This document shows, piece after piece, positions 42,382 to 49,510 of a DNA stretch of 64,000 nucleotides. The stretch spans positions 434,001 to 498,000 of the forward strand of contig CAWDAQ010000002.1 of the NCBI GenBank assembly GCA_963800325.1. Direction: 5' to 3'. Numbering within the stretch: the first letter of the stretch is position 1; every line of letters starts with the position of its first letter. The notes beneath the pieces are model-generated. The model was given only the letters and a program-made list of their open reading frames with translations, searched no databases and was not told where the DNA came from. The stretch comes from CAWDAQ01 sp963800325. GTDB lineage: Bacteria > Actinomycetota > Actinomycetes > Actinomycetales > Dermatophilaceae. The position numbers and the translations under genes were made by a program.

Positions 42382-42474
42382 GGTGAGTGAGCACCACCTG
42401 CTCCCGTCCCCCCGTTGAGTGAGCACCAAGTGCTCCTCAGAGGCGCGGAAGAGGACAGTTGCTGCTCACTCAAC
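42382..42474. repeat. Palindromic element B, copy 2, with adjacent half copy
   Basis: GTTGAGTGAGCACCAAGTGC plus TCCTC (42414-42438) pairs, with two mismatches and one bulge, with the complement at 42451-42474. The outer GTTGAGTGAGCA ends are identical to those of the copy at 33091 apart from the last base. A related half site GGTGAGTGAGCACCACCTGC lies just before it at about 42382. The element sits between two convergent genes and may end both transcripts. Confidence 0.85.
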
Positions 42475-42511
42475 GTGTGGGTGGGGGGTGTGGGTGGGTG
42501 TCAGCCGGGTG

Positions 42512-43348
42512 TCAGTCGCGGGTCGGGGCGCCGTGCCAGAGGGTGACCTGCGGGAACGGGATCGTGATGCCCGCGCGGTCCAGGGCCGCCTTGACGTCGA
42601 CCGCGACCTGGCTGCGCACCCGCCAGCGGCTCGCGATGTCGGCCGAGTGCCAGTACCGGACCGCGAAGACGATCGCGGAGTCGTCGAACCTCCACGCCCA
42701 GACCTCCGGCGGAGGACTGCCGACCACCTCGGCAGCGCCCGTGACCGCCTCGAGGAGCACCCGCTGCGCGGTGGGCAGGTCGGTGTCGTAGGCCACACCG
42801 ACCTCGAGCTCGGTCCGGCTCAGCGGGGTGCGGGTGTAGTTGACGATCGCGCCCTGGAGCACCGTCGCGTTCGGCAGGTACACGACGAGCCCGTCGTAGG
42901 TGTGCAGCTGCACGGTGCGCAGGTTGACGTCCTCGACGACGCCCTCGTAGTCACCGAGCTGCACTTGCTCACCGCGGCGGAAGGGGCGCCGGAGCTGGAT
43001 CAGCAGCCCCGCGACGAAGTTCTGCAGGATGTCCTGGAGGGCGAAGGCGAGGGCGATCCCGCCGAGGCCGAGCGCGCCGACGAGCGGGCCGATCCGCACG
43101 CCGAGGACCACGAGGACGTAGACGAGCCCGACCGCGACGACGACGAGCGAGAGGAACCGGCCCGCGACCCGCCCTCCGCCCGGATCCCCGCCCTGCCGTC
43201 CGAAGAGCCGCTCGACGGCCCTCCTCGCGGCGGCGGCGAGGACGAGGGTGACGACGAGCACGATCCCGGCGCGCACCCAGTCCCAGGGCTCGACCCCTCC
43301 GGGGAGCACGCCGGAGGCCGCGGACAGGGCTGGGGCGAGCGCGGGCAT
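42512..43348 (-). CDS. Small mechanosensitive channel (MscS family)
   Basis: 278 residues. Three membrane helices (about 24-40, 62-85 and 88-108) end in the MscS pore-lining TM3 with IGPLVGALGLGGIALAFALQDILQNFVAGLLI, rich in Ala/Gly as expected. The beta domain reads FRRGEQVQLGDYEGVVEDVNLRTVQLHTYDG and LPNATVLQGAIVNYTR, then an alpha/beta C-terminal domain. It opens under membrane tension to release solutes on osmotic downshock. GAGGAT precedes ATG 43348. Confidence 0.92.
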   Translation of the reverse strand: MPALAPALSAASGVLPGGVEPWDWVRAGIVLVVTLVLAAAARRAVERLFGRQGGDPGGGRVAGRFLSLVVVAVGLVYVLVVLGVRIGPLVGALGLGGIALAFALQDILQNFVAGLLIQLRRPFRRGEQVQLGDYEGVVEDVNLRTVQLHTYDGLVVYLPNATVLQGAIVNYTRTPLSRTELEVGVAYDTDLPTAQRVLLEAVTGAAEVVGSPPPEVWAWRFDDSAIVFAVRYWHSADIASRWRVRSQVAVDVKAALDRAGITIPFPQVTLWHGAPTRD

Positions 43349-43509
43349 GGCGCGATCCTCGCACGACGCGGCGGAGGCGGACGGTGCCCACGCCCCCGGC
43401 CCCGTCGCCGACGAGCGCAGTCGGCGGGCGACCGATCGCGACCAGGGTCGGCGGGCCGCCGGAGCGTCGCCGGGCGAACCCGAGGAGCCCCGGTCACGTC
43501 CTGAACCAC

Positions 43510-43534
43510 TAATCGGAGACATTTCCTCCGCTTA
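43510..43534. promoter_or_regulatory. TetR-type palindromic operator upstream of 43571
   Basis: TAATCGGAG (43510-43518) and CTCCGCTTA (43526-43534) form an inverted repeat with one mismatch and a 7-base spacer, 37 bases before the tetR-like start. TAANCGGA-type palindromes are known for this regulator family. It probably controls the TetR gene and its overlapping partner. Confidence 0.7.
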
Positions 43535-43570
43535 GGTGTAGGCTGGCGCCCGTCGGAGGACAGGACGGAG

Positions 43571-44206
43571 GTGGACGCGGTGCGCGCCGATGCACGACGG
43601 AACCGGGACCGGGTCCTGCTCGCCGCGCGGGACCTCGTCCTCGAGCGGGGCCCCGCGGTGCCCCTGGAGGAGGTCGCCGACACCGCGGGCGTCGGGGTCG
43701 GCACCCTCTACCGCCACTTCCCCGACCGACGGGCGCTGCTGACGGCCGTGGTCCACCGCGCCCTGACGTCGACCGCCGAGGCGGCCGAGCGGGCGGGCGC
43801 CGAGGAGGCCGACCCGTTCACGGCCCTGGCCCGCTACCTGCGCGAGGCGCTCGAGCTGCGGGTCTCGGCCGTCCTGCCCGCCGTCCTCGACGTCCTCGAC
43901 CTCGACGGCGAGGACGTCGCGGCGGCCCGGGCCCGCTCGGCCGCCGCCGTCGAGGACCTCGTCGCCGCCGCGCACGCTGCGGGCCTCCTCGCGCCGGACG
44001 TCACCGTCGCCGACGTGGGCACCATGCTCGTCCGGATCTCCCGTCCCCTGCCCGGACCGCTCCCGCCCGAGGTCAAGGACGACCTCGCCCGCCGCCACCT
44101 CGAGCTCTTCCTCCGTGCCCTGGACCCGCGGCCGGGACCCCGCGCGCCCCTGCCGGGCGCGGCGATGACCTTCGCCGACCTCCGCCACCTCAGGGAGGGT
44201 CCGTGA
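43571..44206 (+). CDS. TetR/AcrR family regulator
   Basis: 211 residues. The HTH is VLLAARDLVLERGPAVPLEEVADTAGVGVGTLYRHFPDRRALL, the common AcrR-like form. The ligand domain (about 75-190) is Ala/Leu-rich without recognisable specificity. GTG 43571 or the in-frame GTG 43580 (behind GGAGG) could be used. The stop overlaps the start of the next membrane gene (GTGA), so both form one unit, probably autoregulated through the palindrome upstream. Confidence 0.9.
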   Translation: MDAVRADARRNRDRVLLAARDLVLERGPAVPLEEVADTAGVGVGTLYRHFPDRRALLTAVVHRALTSTAEAAERAGAEEADPFTALARYLREALELRVSAVLPAVLDVLDLDGEDVAAARARSAAAVEDLVAAAHAAGLLAPDVTVADVGTMLVRISRPLPGPLPPEVKDDLARRHLELFLRALDPRPGPRAPLPGAAMTFADLRHLREGP

Positions 44207-44733
44207 GGCTCCCCCGCCGCGTCCGCCGTGCCACCGTGTTCGTCCACGTCCTCGTGGCGATCGCCTGGGTCGGGGTCGACCTCGTCGTCGGCGCCCTCTC
44301 GCTCACGGGGCTGAGAACCGAGGACCCGCGCACCATGGCGACCGCCTACACCGCCATCGGCATGTTCGCCGTGCCCCTCATGCTCGCGCTCGGCCTGCTC
44401 ACCCTCGCCACCGGCGTGACGCTCTCCCTCGGCACGCGGTACGGACTGCTGCGCCACTGGTGGGTCGTGGTCAAGCTCGTCGCCAACCTCGTCCTGACCG
44501 TGCTCGTCGTCGTCGCGCTCCGTCCCGTGCTCGCCGAGGCGACGGCACAGGCCGCCACCGTCGACCCCTCGCTGCCCGGGCGGCTGGCCCGGGTCAGGGT
44601 CGACCTCGTCTTCCCGCCCCTGGTGTCGACGACGACGCTGCTGGCCGCGGCGTGGCTCGGTTGGTACAAGCCCTGGGGGACCACCCGGCCGGCCCCGCGG
44701 AGGCGGGCGGGGGGCCTCATCCCGTCGGGGTGA
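44203..44733 (+). CDS. Four-helix membrane protein, DUF2269-like
   Basis: 176 residues from GTG with four helices (about 10-32, 48-72, 85-105 and 140-155). Features FVHVLVAIAWVGVDLVVGALSLTG and LRHWWVVVKLVANLVLTVLVV resemble DUF2269/CopD-like integral membrane proteins that conserve a histidine in the first helix and one before the third. The function is unknown. It is translationally coupled to the TetR gene and so probably its target. Confidence 0.72.
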   Translation: MRLPRRVRRATVFVHVLVAIAWVGVDLVVGALSLTGLRTEDPRTMATAYTAIGMFAVPLMLALGLLTLATGVTLSLGTRYGLLRHWWVVVKLVANLVLTVLVVVALRPVLAEATAQAATVDPSLPGRLARVRVDLVFPPLVSTTTLLAAAWLGWYKPWGTTRPAPRRRAGGLIPSG

Positions 44734-44799
44734 CGCGGCCGCGCCGGACCGAGGCGACAGTGGGCCCGAGTGCCCGACGGCTCCGGAAAGGCAGCGACG

Positions 44800-45048
44800 A
44801 TGAGCGACGTCAAGGTCGAGCAGAAGCAGACACTGTCGAGCGAGGAGGCTGCGCAGTGGCTGCACGCCCTCTCCGCGGCCTTCGCCAAGGGGGGCCACGT
44901 CACCTTTCCCATGGGGGGGACCACGGTCGAGCTGCGCATGCCGGCGCAGGTGAGGGCCGAGTTCGAGGTGGAGGTCGACGGCGACGAGGTGGAGGTCGAG
45001 GTCGAGTTCACGTGGTCGCTCACACCCGACGGCGACGGCTCCGACTGA
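44800..45048 (+). CDS. amphi-Trp domain-containing protein
   Basis: 82 residues. KVEQKQTLSSEEAAQWLHALSAAFAKGG, then VTFPMGGTTVELRMPAQVRAEFEVE and a charged beta strand region ending FTWSLTP match the amphi-Trp domain, a short alpha/beta domain of unknown function common in actinobacteria and archaea. Purines GGAAAGG precede the ATG at 44800. It stands between the DUF2269-like gene and the lipid-kinase gene, on the same strand. Confidence 0.82.
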   Translation: MSDVKVEQKQTLSSEEAAQWLHALSAAFAKGGHVTFPMGGTTVELRMPAQVRAEFEVEVDGDEVEVEVEFTWSLTPDGDGSD

Positions 45049-45098
45049 CCGGGACGGCGCCCGCCGGGAGTCCGCTCGTCCGCCGCCGGTGGGCCCGG

Positions 45099-46391
45099 GT
45101 GGCGCTGCTGCTGGTGGTCGCCTCCGCCGGTGTCGTCGTCGCCGCCGCCTCCGCCCGCGGCATCCGCCTGCTCGTCGAGGTCGCGCTCGCCGCCGTGGTG
45201 TTCGCCGCAGCCGCCTACTGGTTCCTCGCCCGCCGCGGCTGGGCCCGCCGGGGCGCCGCCGTCCTGCTCGTGGCGATCCCCGTCGCCCTCGTCGCGGGCC
45301 TCGTCGGCGCCGGGCTCCTGCTCGAGGTCGTCGCCGCGGCGGGTCTGCTCGCCCTGGCCGTCCCCGCGGGGTGGGCCGCGTTGGCGACCGCGGACGAGCA
45401 GGGCATGCCCGAGCGTCCCACTCCCGTCCCGGCCCGGCCGTGGCTCGTGATGAACCCCCGGTCGGGGGACGGCAAGGTGGGCCGCTTCCGGCTGGACGAT
45501 CGCGCCCGCCGGCTGGGGGCCGAGGTCGTCCTGCTCGACCCCGCCCACCCGGTGGACGTGGCGGCACTCGCCCGGGAGGCCGTCACCGGAGGCGCCAACC
45601 TCCTCGGCGTCGCCGGCGGCGACGGGACCCAGGCACTCGTCGCCGGCGTCGCCGCCGACCTCGACGTCCCCTTCGTCGTCCTCAGCGCCGGGACCCGCAA
45701 CCACTTCGCCCTCGACCTCGGGCTGGACCGGGAGGACCCGGTCGCGGGGCTGGCGGCGCTCTCGCCGGACGCCGTCGAGCTCCGCGTCGACCTCGGCACG
45801 GTCGGCGGCCGGACGTTCGTCAACAACGCCTCGTTCGGAGCCTACGCCGCCGTCGTCCAGAGCCCGGCCTACCGTGACGACAAGCGCGGCACCACGCTCG
45901 ACCTGCTGCCGGACCTGCTCGGCGGGCACCGCGGTCCACGGTTGACGGTCCACGCCGGCGGGTACGTCGTCGACGGACCACAGGCGGTGCTCGTGAGCAA
46001 CAACCCGTACGGCATGGGAGACGTGGCCGGCATCGGACGGCGCGCCCGGCTCGACGGCGGTGTGCTCGGACTCGTCACGGTCACCGTGGACGGCGCTCGC
46101 GAGGCCGTCGGCCTGCTGCGCGGCGCCCTGACGGGCCGGGAACCGGGCGTGGTGTCCCTGACCTGCGCCGAGGCCGTCATCTCCGCGGACGCGCCCCGCG
46201 TCCCGGCCGGGGTCGACGGCGAGTCGCTCCTGCTCCCCACTCCCGTCCGCGTCAGGATCCGGCCAGGGGCGCTGCGCGTGCGCGTTCCCCGGGACCGCCC
46301 CGGGGTCCCCGCCCACCGCCCGGCGTGGAGCCTCGCCCGGCTCGCCCGACTCGCCGCCCCGGCCCCCCGCCGGTCCGAGGCCGGCCGGTGA
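45099..46391 (+). CDS. Membrane-anchored diacylglycerol/lipid kinase
   Basis: About 430 residues. The N-terminal 110 residues hold three to four hydrophobic helices, then the DAGK catalytic domain begins at WLVMNPRSGDGKVGRF and has GVAGGDGTQALVAGVA, the GGDGT nucleotide motif, SAGTRNHFALDLGL, and TFVNNASFGAYA. The family phosphorylates diacylglycerol or related lipids at the inner membrane face. The start is unsure: GTG 45099 gives an N-terminus beginning with helix 1, while GTG 45012 would add a basic stretch and overlap the amphi-Trp gene. The stop overlaps the PAP2 gene by four bases. Confidence 0.82.
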   Translation: MALLLVVASAGVVVAAASARGIRLLVEVALAAVVFAAAAYWFLARRGWARRGAAVLLVAIPVALVAGLVGAGLLLEVVAAAGLLALAVPAGWAALATADEQGMPERPTPVPARPWLVMNPRSGDGKVGRFRLDDRARRLGAEVVLLDPAHPVDVAALAREAVTGGANLLGVAGGDGTQALVAGVAADLDVPFVVLSAGTRNHFALDLGLDREDPVAGLAALSPDAVELRVDLGTVGGRTFVNNASFGAYAAVVQSPAYRDDKRGTTLDLLPDLLGGHRGPRLTVHAGGYVVDGPQAVLVSNNPYGMGDVAGIGRRARLDGGVLGLVTVTVDGAREAVGLLRGALTGREPGVVSLTCAEAVISADAPRVPAGVDGESLLLPTPVRVRIRPGALRVRVPRDRPGVPAHRPAWSLARLARLAAPAPRRSEAGR

Positions 46392-47038
46392 GGACGGCGC
46401 CGAGGCACACCGCCTCCGGCGCTGCGCCGCGGCGCATCGCCCCCGGCGCCGCCGACCTCCTCCGCGGGCTCGGTGCCGCCGCGGCCCGGCTCGACCGGGC
46501 GGCGTTCACGGGCCTGCAGACGCGTCCGGTACCCCTGCTGGACGCGCTCGACCCGGCCGCGGCCGCGATCTCCCGTGCCGCCGACCACTCCCTGATCTGG
46601 GTGGTGGCCGCCGCCGGGATGAACCTGGCAGGTCCGCGGGGGCGCCGGGCCGGCCTCGTCGGCCTCGGGGCGGTCGCGGTCACCTCGGCGCTGGTCAACC
46701 TCGGGCTGAAGCGGCTCGTCGGACGGGAGCGGCCAGACCGGGAGATCGGCACGCTCGGCGCTCGGGCCAGGGCCCCCCGGGCTGCCCACGCGGTGCCGAT
46801 GCCGGCATCGGGAGCGCACCCGTCGGGTCACGCGGCGTCGGCGTTCGCGTTCGCCGCGGCGGCCGGGGGCGCGCTCCCCGCGGCCGCGCCGGCGCTACGC
46901 GCCGCCGCGGCCGCGGTGGGGTACTCCCGGGTCCACGTCGGGGTGCACTACCCGGGGGACGTCCTCGTCGGTGCGCTCGTCGGGACCGGGACGGGCGCCG
47001 CCGTGCGGCGGTTGTGCGAGCTCAGCGGTTACCTCTGA
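46388..47038 (+). CDS. PAP2-family phosphatase
   Basis: 216 residues from GTG, overlapping the lipid kinase. The three PAP2 motifs are present: LKRLVGRERPDREI (KxxxxxxRP form), ASGAHPSGHAASAFAFA (PSGH) and YSRVHVGVHYPGDVLVG (SRxxxxxHxxxD). It has membrane helices around these. PAP2 enzymes dephosphorylate phosphatidic acid or polyprenyl pyrophosphate. In many actinobacteria I recall PAP2 and the kinase as a single bifunctional protein; here they are adjacent overlapping genes. The 3' end overlaps the convergent DUF7144-like gene by 17 bases. Confidence 0.9.
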   Translation: MRTAPRHTASGAAPRRIAPGAADLLRGLGAAAARLDRAAFTGLQTRPVPLLDALDPAAAAISRAADHSLIWVVAAAGMNLAGPRGRRAGLVGLGAVAVTSALVNLGLKRLVGRERPDREIGTLGARARAPRAAHAVPMPASGAHPSGHAASAFAFAAAAGGALPAAAPALRAAAAAVGYSRVHVGVHYPGDVLVGALVGTGTGAAVRRLCELSGYL

Positions 47039-47504
47039 CCGCCTTCATCTCGCGGCCGTGAACCGTGATGGCCCAGATCGCGAGGACGTCGATCGCGATC
47101 ATGATCGCGGACCACACCGGGTAGGCCGAGAGGAACGCGATGTTGAGGACGGCGCTGAGGAAGGCGACGACCACCCCGACGACGCGGGCCCACATCTGGC
47201 CGACGAGCAGCCCGGCCCCGGCGGCGATGACGACGAGCCCGAACAGCAGGTGGACCCAGCCCCACGCGGTGTAGTCGACCGAGACGATCAACCCGCTCGA
47301 GCCCACGACGAAGTACTGGTCGTTGAAGATCGCGACGAGCCCCTGGATGGCGTGGAACACGCCGAGGAGCAGCATGAGGGTCCCGGCGAAGGCGATCCAG
47401 CCCGTCCACGCCGTGGGCTCCTGGGGGTAGGTGACCGGACTGGAGTCGTCCCTCCCGGTCGACGTGGGGACGTAGCGCCCCGCTCCCGCTCTCGTGTCGG
47501 ACAT
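47022..47504 (-). CDS. DUF7144-like membrane protein
   Basis: 160 residues with a polar N-terminus (about 1-32), then four helices. WTGWIAFAGTLMLLLGVFHAIQGLVAIF and YTAWGWVHLLFGLVVIAAGAGLL are characteristic of the actinobacterial DUF7144 family, whose function is unknown. It ends AITVHGREMKAVRG. GGGAG precedes the ATG at 47504. It lies between the PAP2 gene (convergent) and the GH15 gene (divergent). Confidence 0.78.
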   Translation of the reverse strand: MSDTRAGAGRYVPTSTGRDDSSPVTYPQEPTAWTGWIAFAGTLMLLLGVFHAIQGLVAIFNDQYFVVGSSGLIVSVDYTAWGWVHLLFGLVVIAAGAGLLVGQMWARVVGVVVAFLSAVLNIAFLSAYPVWSAIMIAIDVLAIWAITVHGREMKAVRGNR

Positions 47505-47671
47505 GGTGGGCTCCCGGACCTGGTGCGGCGATGGACACCACCCACGCTCGTGCCACCCGGGGGGTCGGTCCTCATCCCGCCGGGGTGATTGGCGGCCGTG
47601 GGCGGGGACGTGGGTCGGCTTCGTCCGCTGCGCATGATGCGCCGGCCGCCGCGCCGGCGAACGCTGTGGCG

Positions 47672-49510
47672 GTGTCCGACTACCCGCTCATCGCCGACCA
47701 CGGTCTCGTCGGGGACCTCCAAACCGCGGCCCTCGTCGCCACCGACGGGTCGGTCGACTGGTTCTGCGCCCCGCGGTTCGACTCGCCGAGCACGTTCGGC
47801 GCCCTGCTCGACCACACCCGCGGGGGCCGGTTCCGGGTGCGCCCGACCGCCCCGGCGTTCACCCGCAAGCAGCTCTACCTGCCCGACACCGCCGTCCTCG
47901 TCACCCGGTTCCTGACCGAGGCGGGGGTCGGCGAGGTGCTCGACTTCATGCCCGTCTCGCTTCCCACGGTCGCCACCGACGTCCACCGCCTCGTCCGGCT
48001 CGTCCGCTGCGTGCGCGGCGAGATGACCTTCGACGTCGAGCTCGCGCCGCGCTTCGACTACGGCCGGGAGCCGCACGAGACCCACCTGACCGAGGACGGG
48101 GCCGTGTTCACCGGGCGGTCCGGGACGTCGATGACGGTGCACCGGGTGGCCGAGCCGGGGGACCCACGACTGGCGGGCGCGTCCGTCGACGCCTCCGGGG
48201 ACGTCCACGCCCAGATCACGCTGTCCGCGGGCGCGGTCCGCGGGCTCCTGCTCGAGACGGGCACCGCCGGGCCGGTCCGCCGGGTGTCGGTGCCGGAGGC
48301 GATGGGGCTGCTCGACGAGACGAGGCGGTTCTGGGAGTCCTGGCTCGCGCAGTCCACCTACCGCGGCCGGTGGCGGGAGGTGCTCGCCCGCTCGGCGATC
48401 ACGCTCAAGCTCATGACCTACGCCCCGAGCGGCGGTCTCGTCGCCGCCCCGACCGCGGCCCTGCCGGAGCAGGTCGGCGGGGAGCGGAACTGGGACTACC
48501 GCTACACCTGGGTCCGGGACGCCTCCTTCTCGGTGTACGCCCTCCTCGGGATGGGGTTCCGCTCCGAGGCCGCGGCCCTGGGACGCTGGTTGCGCGACCG
48601 GGTCGACGAGGCCGCCGACGACGGGTCGGGTCCGCTCGCGATCATGTACCGCGTCGACGGGTCCAGCGACCTGCGCGAGGAGGTCCTCGACCACTGGGAG
48701 GGGTACCGCAAGTCCGCCCCGGTGCGGATCGGGAACGGGGCCGCCGGACAGCTGCAGCTCGACATCTACGGCGAGGCCATGGACAGCCTCTACGTCGCCG
48801 ACCGGCACGGCCTCGAGGCCGGCCACCGCGGCTGGACCCGGATGCGGGAGATGCTCGACTGGGTCAGCCAGAACTGGGACCAGCCCGAGGAGGGGATCTG
48901 GGAGACCCGCGGCGGGCGGCAGGACTTCACCTACGGCCGGCTCATGAACTGGGTGGCGCTGGACCGGGGCATCCGGCTCGCGACCGAGCACGGCCGGCCG
49001 GCACCCGTGGAGTCGTGGCGGGCCGCACGGGACGCGATCTACTCCCAGGTCATGGACCGGGGGTGGAGCCCGAAACGGCGGGCGTTCCGGCAGCACTACG
49101 GCACCGACGTGCTCGACTCCGCGCTGCTGCGGATGCCGACCGTGGGCTTCGTCTCCCCCACCGACCCGATGTGGCTCTCGACCCTGGACGCGATGGAGGA
49201 CGAGCTCGTCACCGACAGCCTCGTCTACCGGTACGACCCCGCGGCGTCCCCGGACGGGCTGCGCGGCGCGGAGGGGACGTTCTCGCTGTGCACGTTCGCC
49301 TACGTCGAGTCGCTCGCGCGGGCGGGACGGCTCGACGAGGCGCGGGTCGTGTTCGAGAAGATGCTCACCTACGGCAACCACCTCGGCCTGTACTCCGAGG
49401 AGATCGCGCTCACCGGCGAGCAGATCGGCAACTTCCCGCAGGCCTTCACCCACCTGGCGCTCGTCGACGCGGCGATCGAGCTCGACCGCCGCCTCGACGC
49501 GTCCGGCTAG
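47672..49510 (+). CDS. GH15 glycosidase (trehalase/glucoamylase-like)
   Basis: About 612 residues. The N-terminal beta-sandwich starts YPLIADHGLVGDLQTAALVATDGSVDWFC, the trehalase-like GH15 signature. The (alpha/alpha)6 barrel contains GGERNWDYRYTWVRDASFSVYAL, QLDIYGEAMDSLY, ETRGGRQDFTYGRLMNWVALDR and GTFSLCTFAYVESLARAG, including acidic residues expected for catalysis. In actinobacteria these enzymes hydrolyse trehalose or alpha-glucans in the cytoplasm. No signal peptide. GTG 47672 is the most likely start; GTG 47666 is in frame. It is convergent with the debranching enzyme, both stops sharing one CTAG. Confidence 0.88.
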   Translation: MSDYPLIADHGLVGDLQTAALVATDGSVDWFCAPRFDSPSTFGALLDHTRGGRFRVRPTAPAFTRKQLYLPDTAVLVTRFLTEAGVGEVLDFMPVSLPTVATDVHRLVRLVRCVRGEMTFDVELAPRFDYGREPHETHLTEDGAVFTGRSGTSMTVHRVAEPGDPRLAGASVDASGDVHAQITLSAGAVRGLLLETGTAGPVRRVSVPEAMGLLDETRRFWESWLAQSTYRGRWREVLARSAITLKLMTYAPSGGLVAAPTAALPEQVGGERNWDYRYTWVRDASFSVYALLGMGFRSEAAALGRWLRDRVDEAADDGSGPLAIMYRVDGSSDLREEVLDHWEGYRKSAPVRIGNGAAGQLQLDIYGEAMDSLYVADRHGLEAGHRGWTRMREMLDWVSQNWDQPEEGIWETRGGRQDFTYGRLMNWVALDRGIRLATEHGRPAPVESWRAARDAIYSQVMDRGWSPKRRAFRQHYGTDVLDSALLRMPTVGFVSPTDPMWLSTLDAMEDELVTDSLVYRYDPAASPDGLRGAEGTFSLCTFAYVESLARAGRLDEARVVFEKMLTYGNHLGLYSEEIALTGEQIGNFPQAFTHLALVDAAIELDRRLDASG

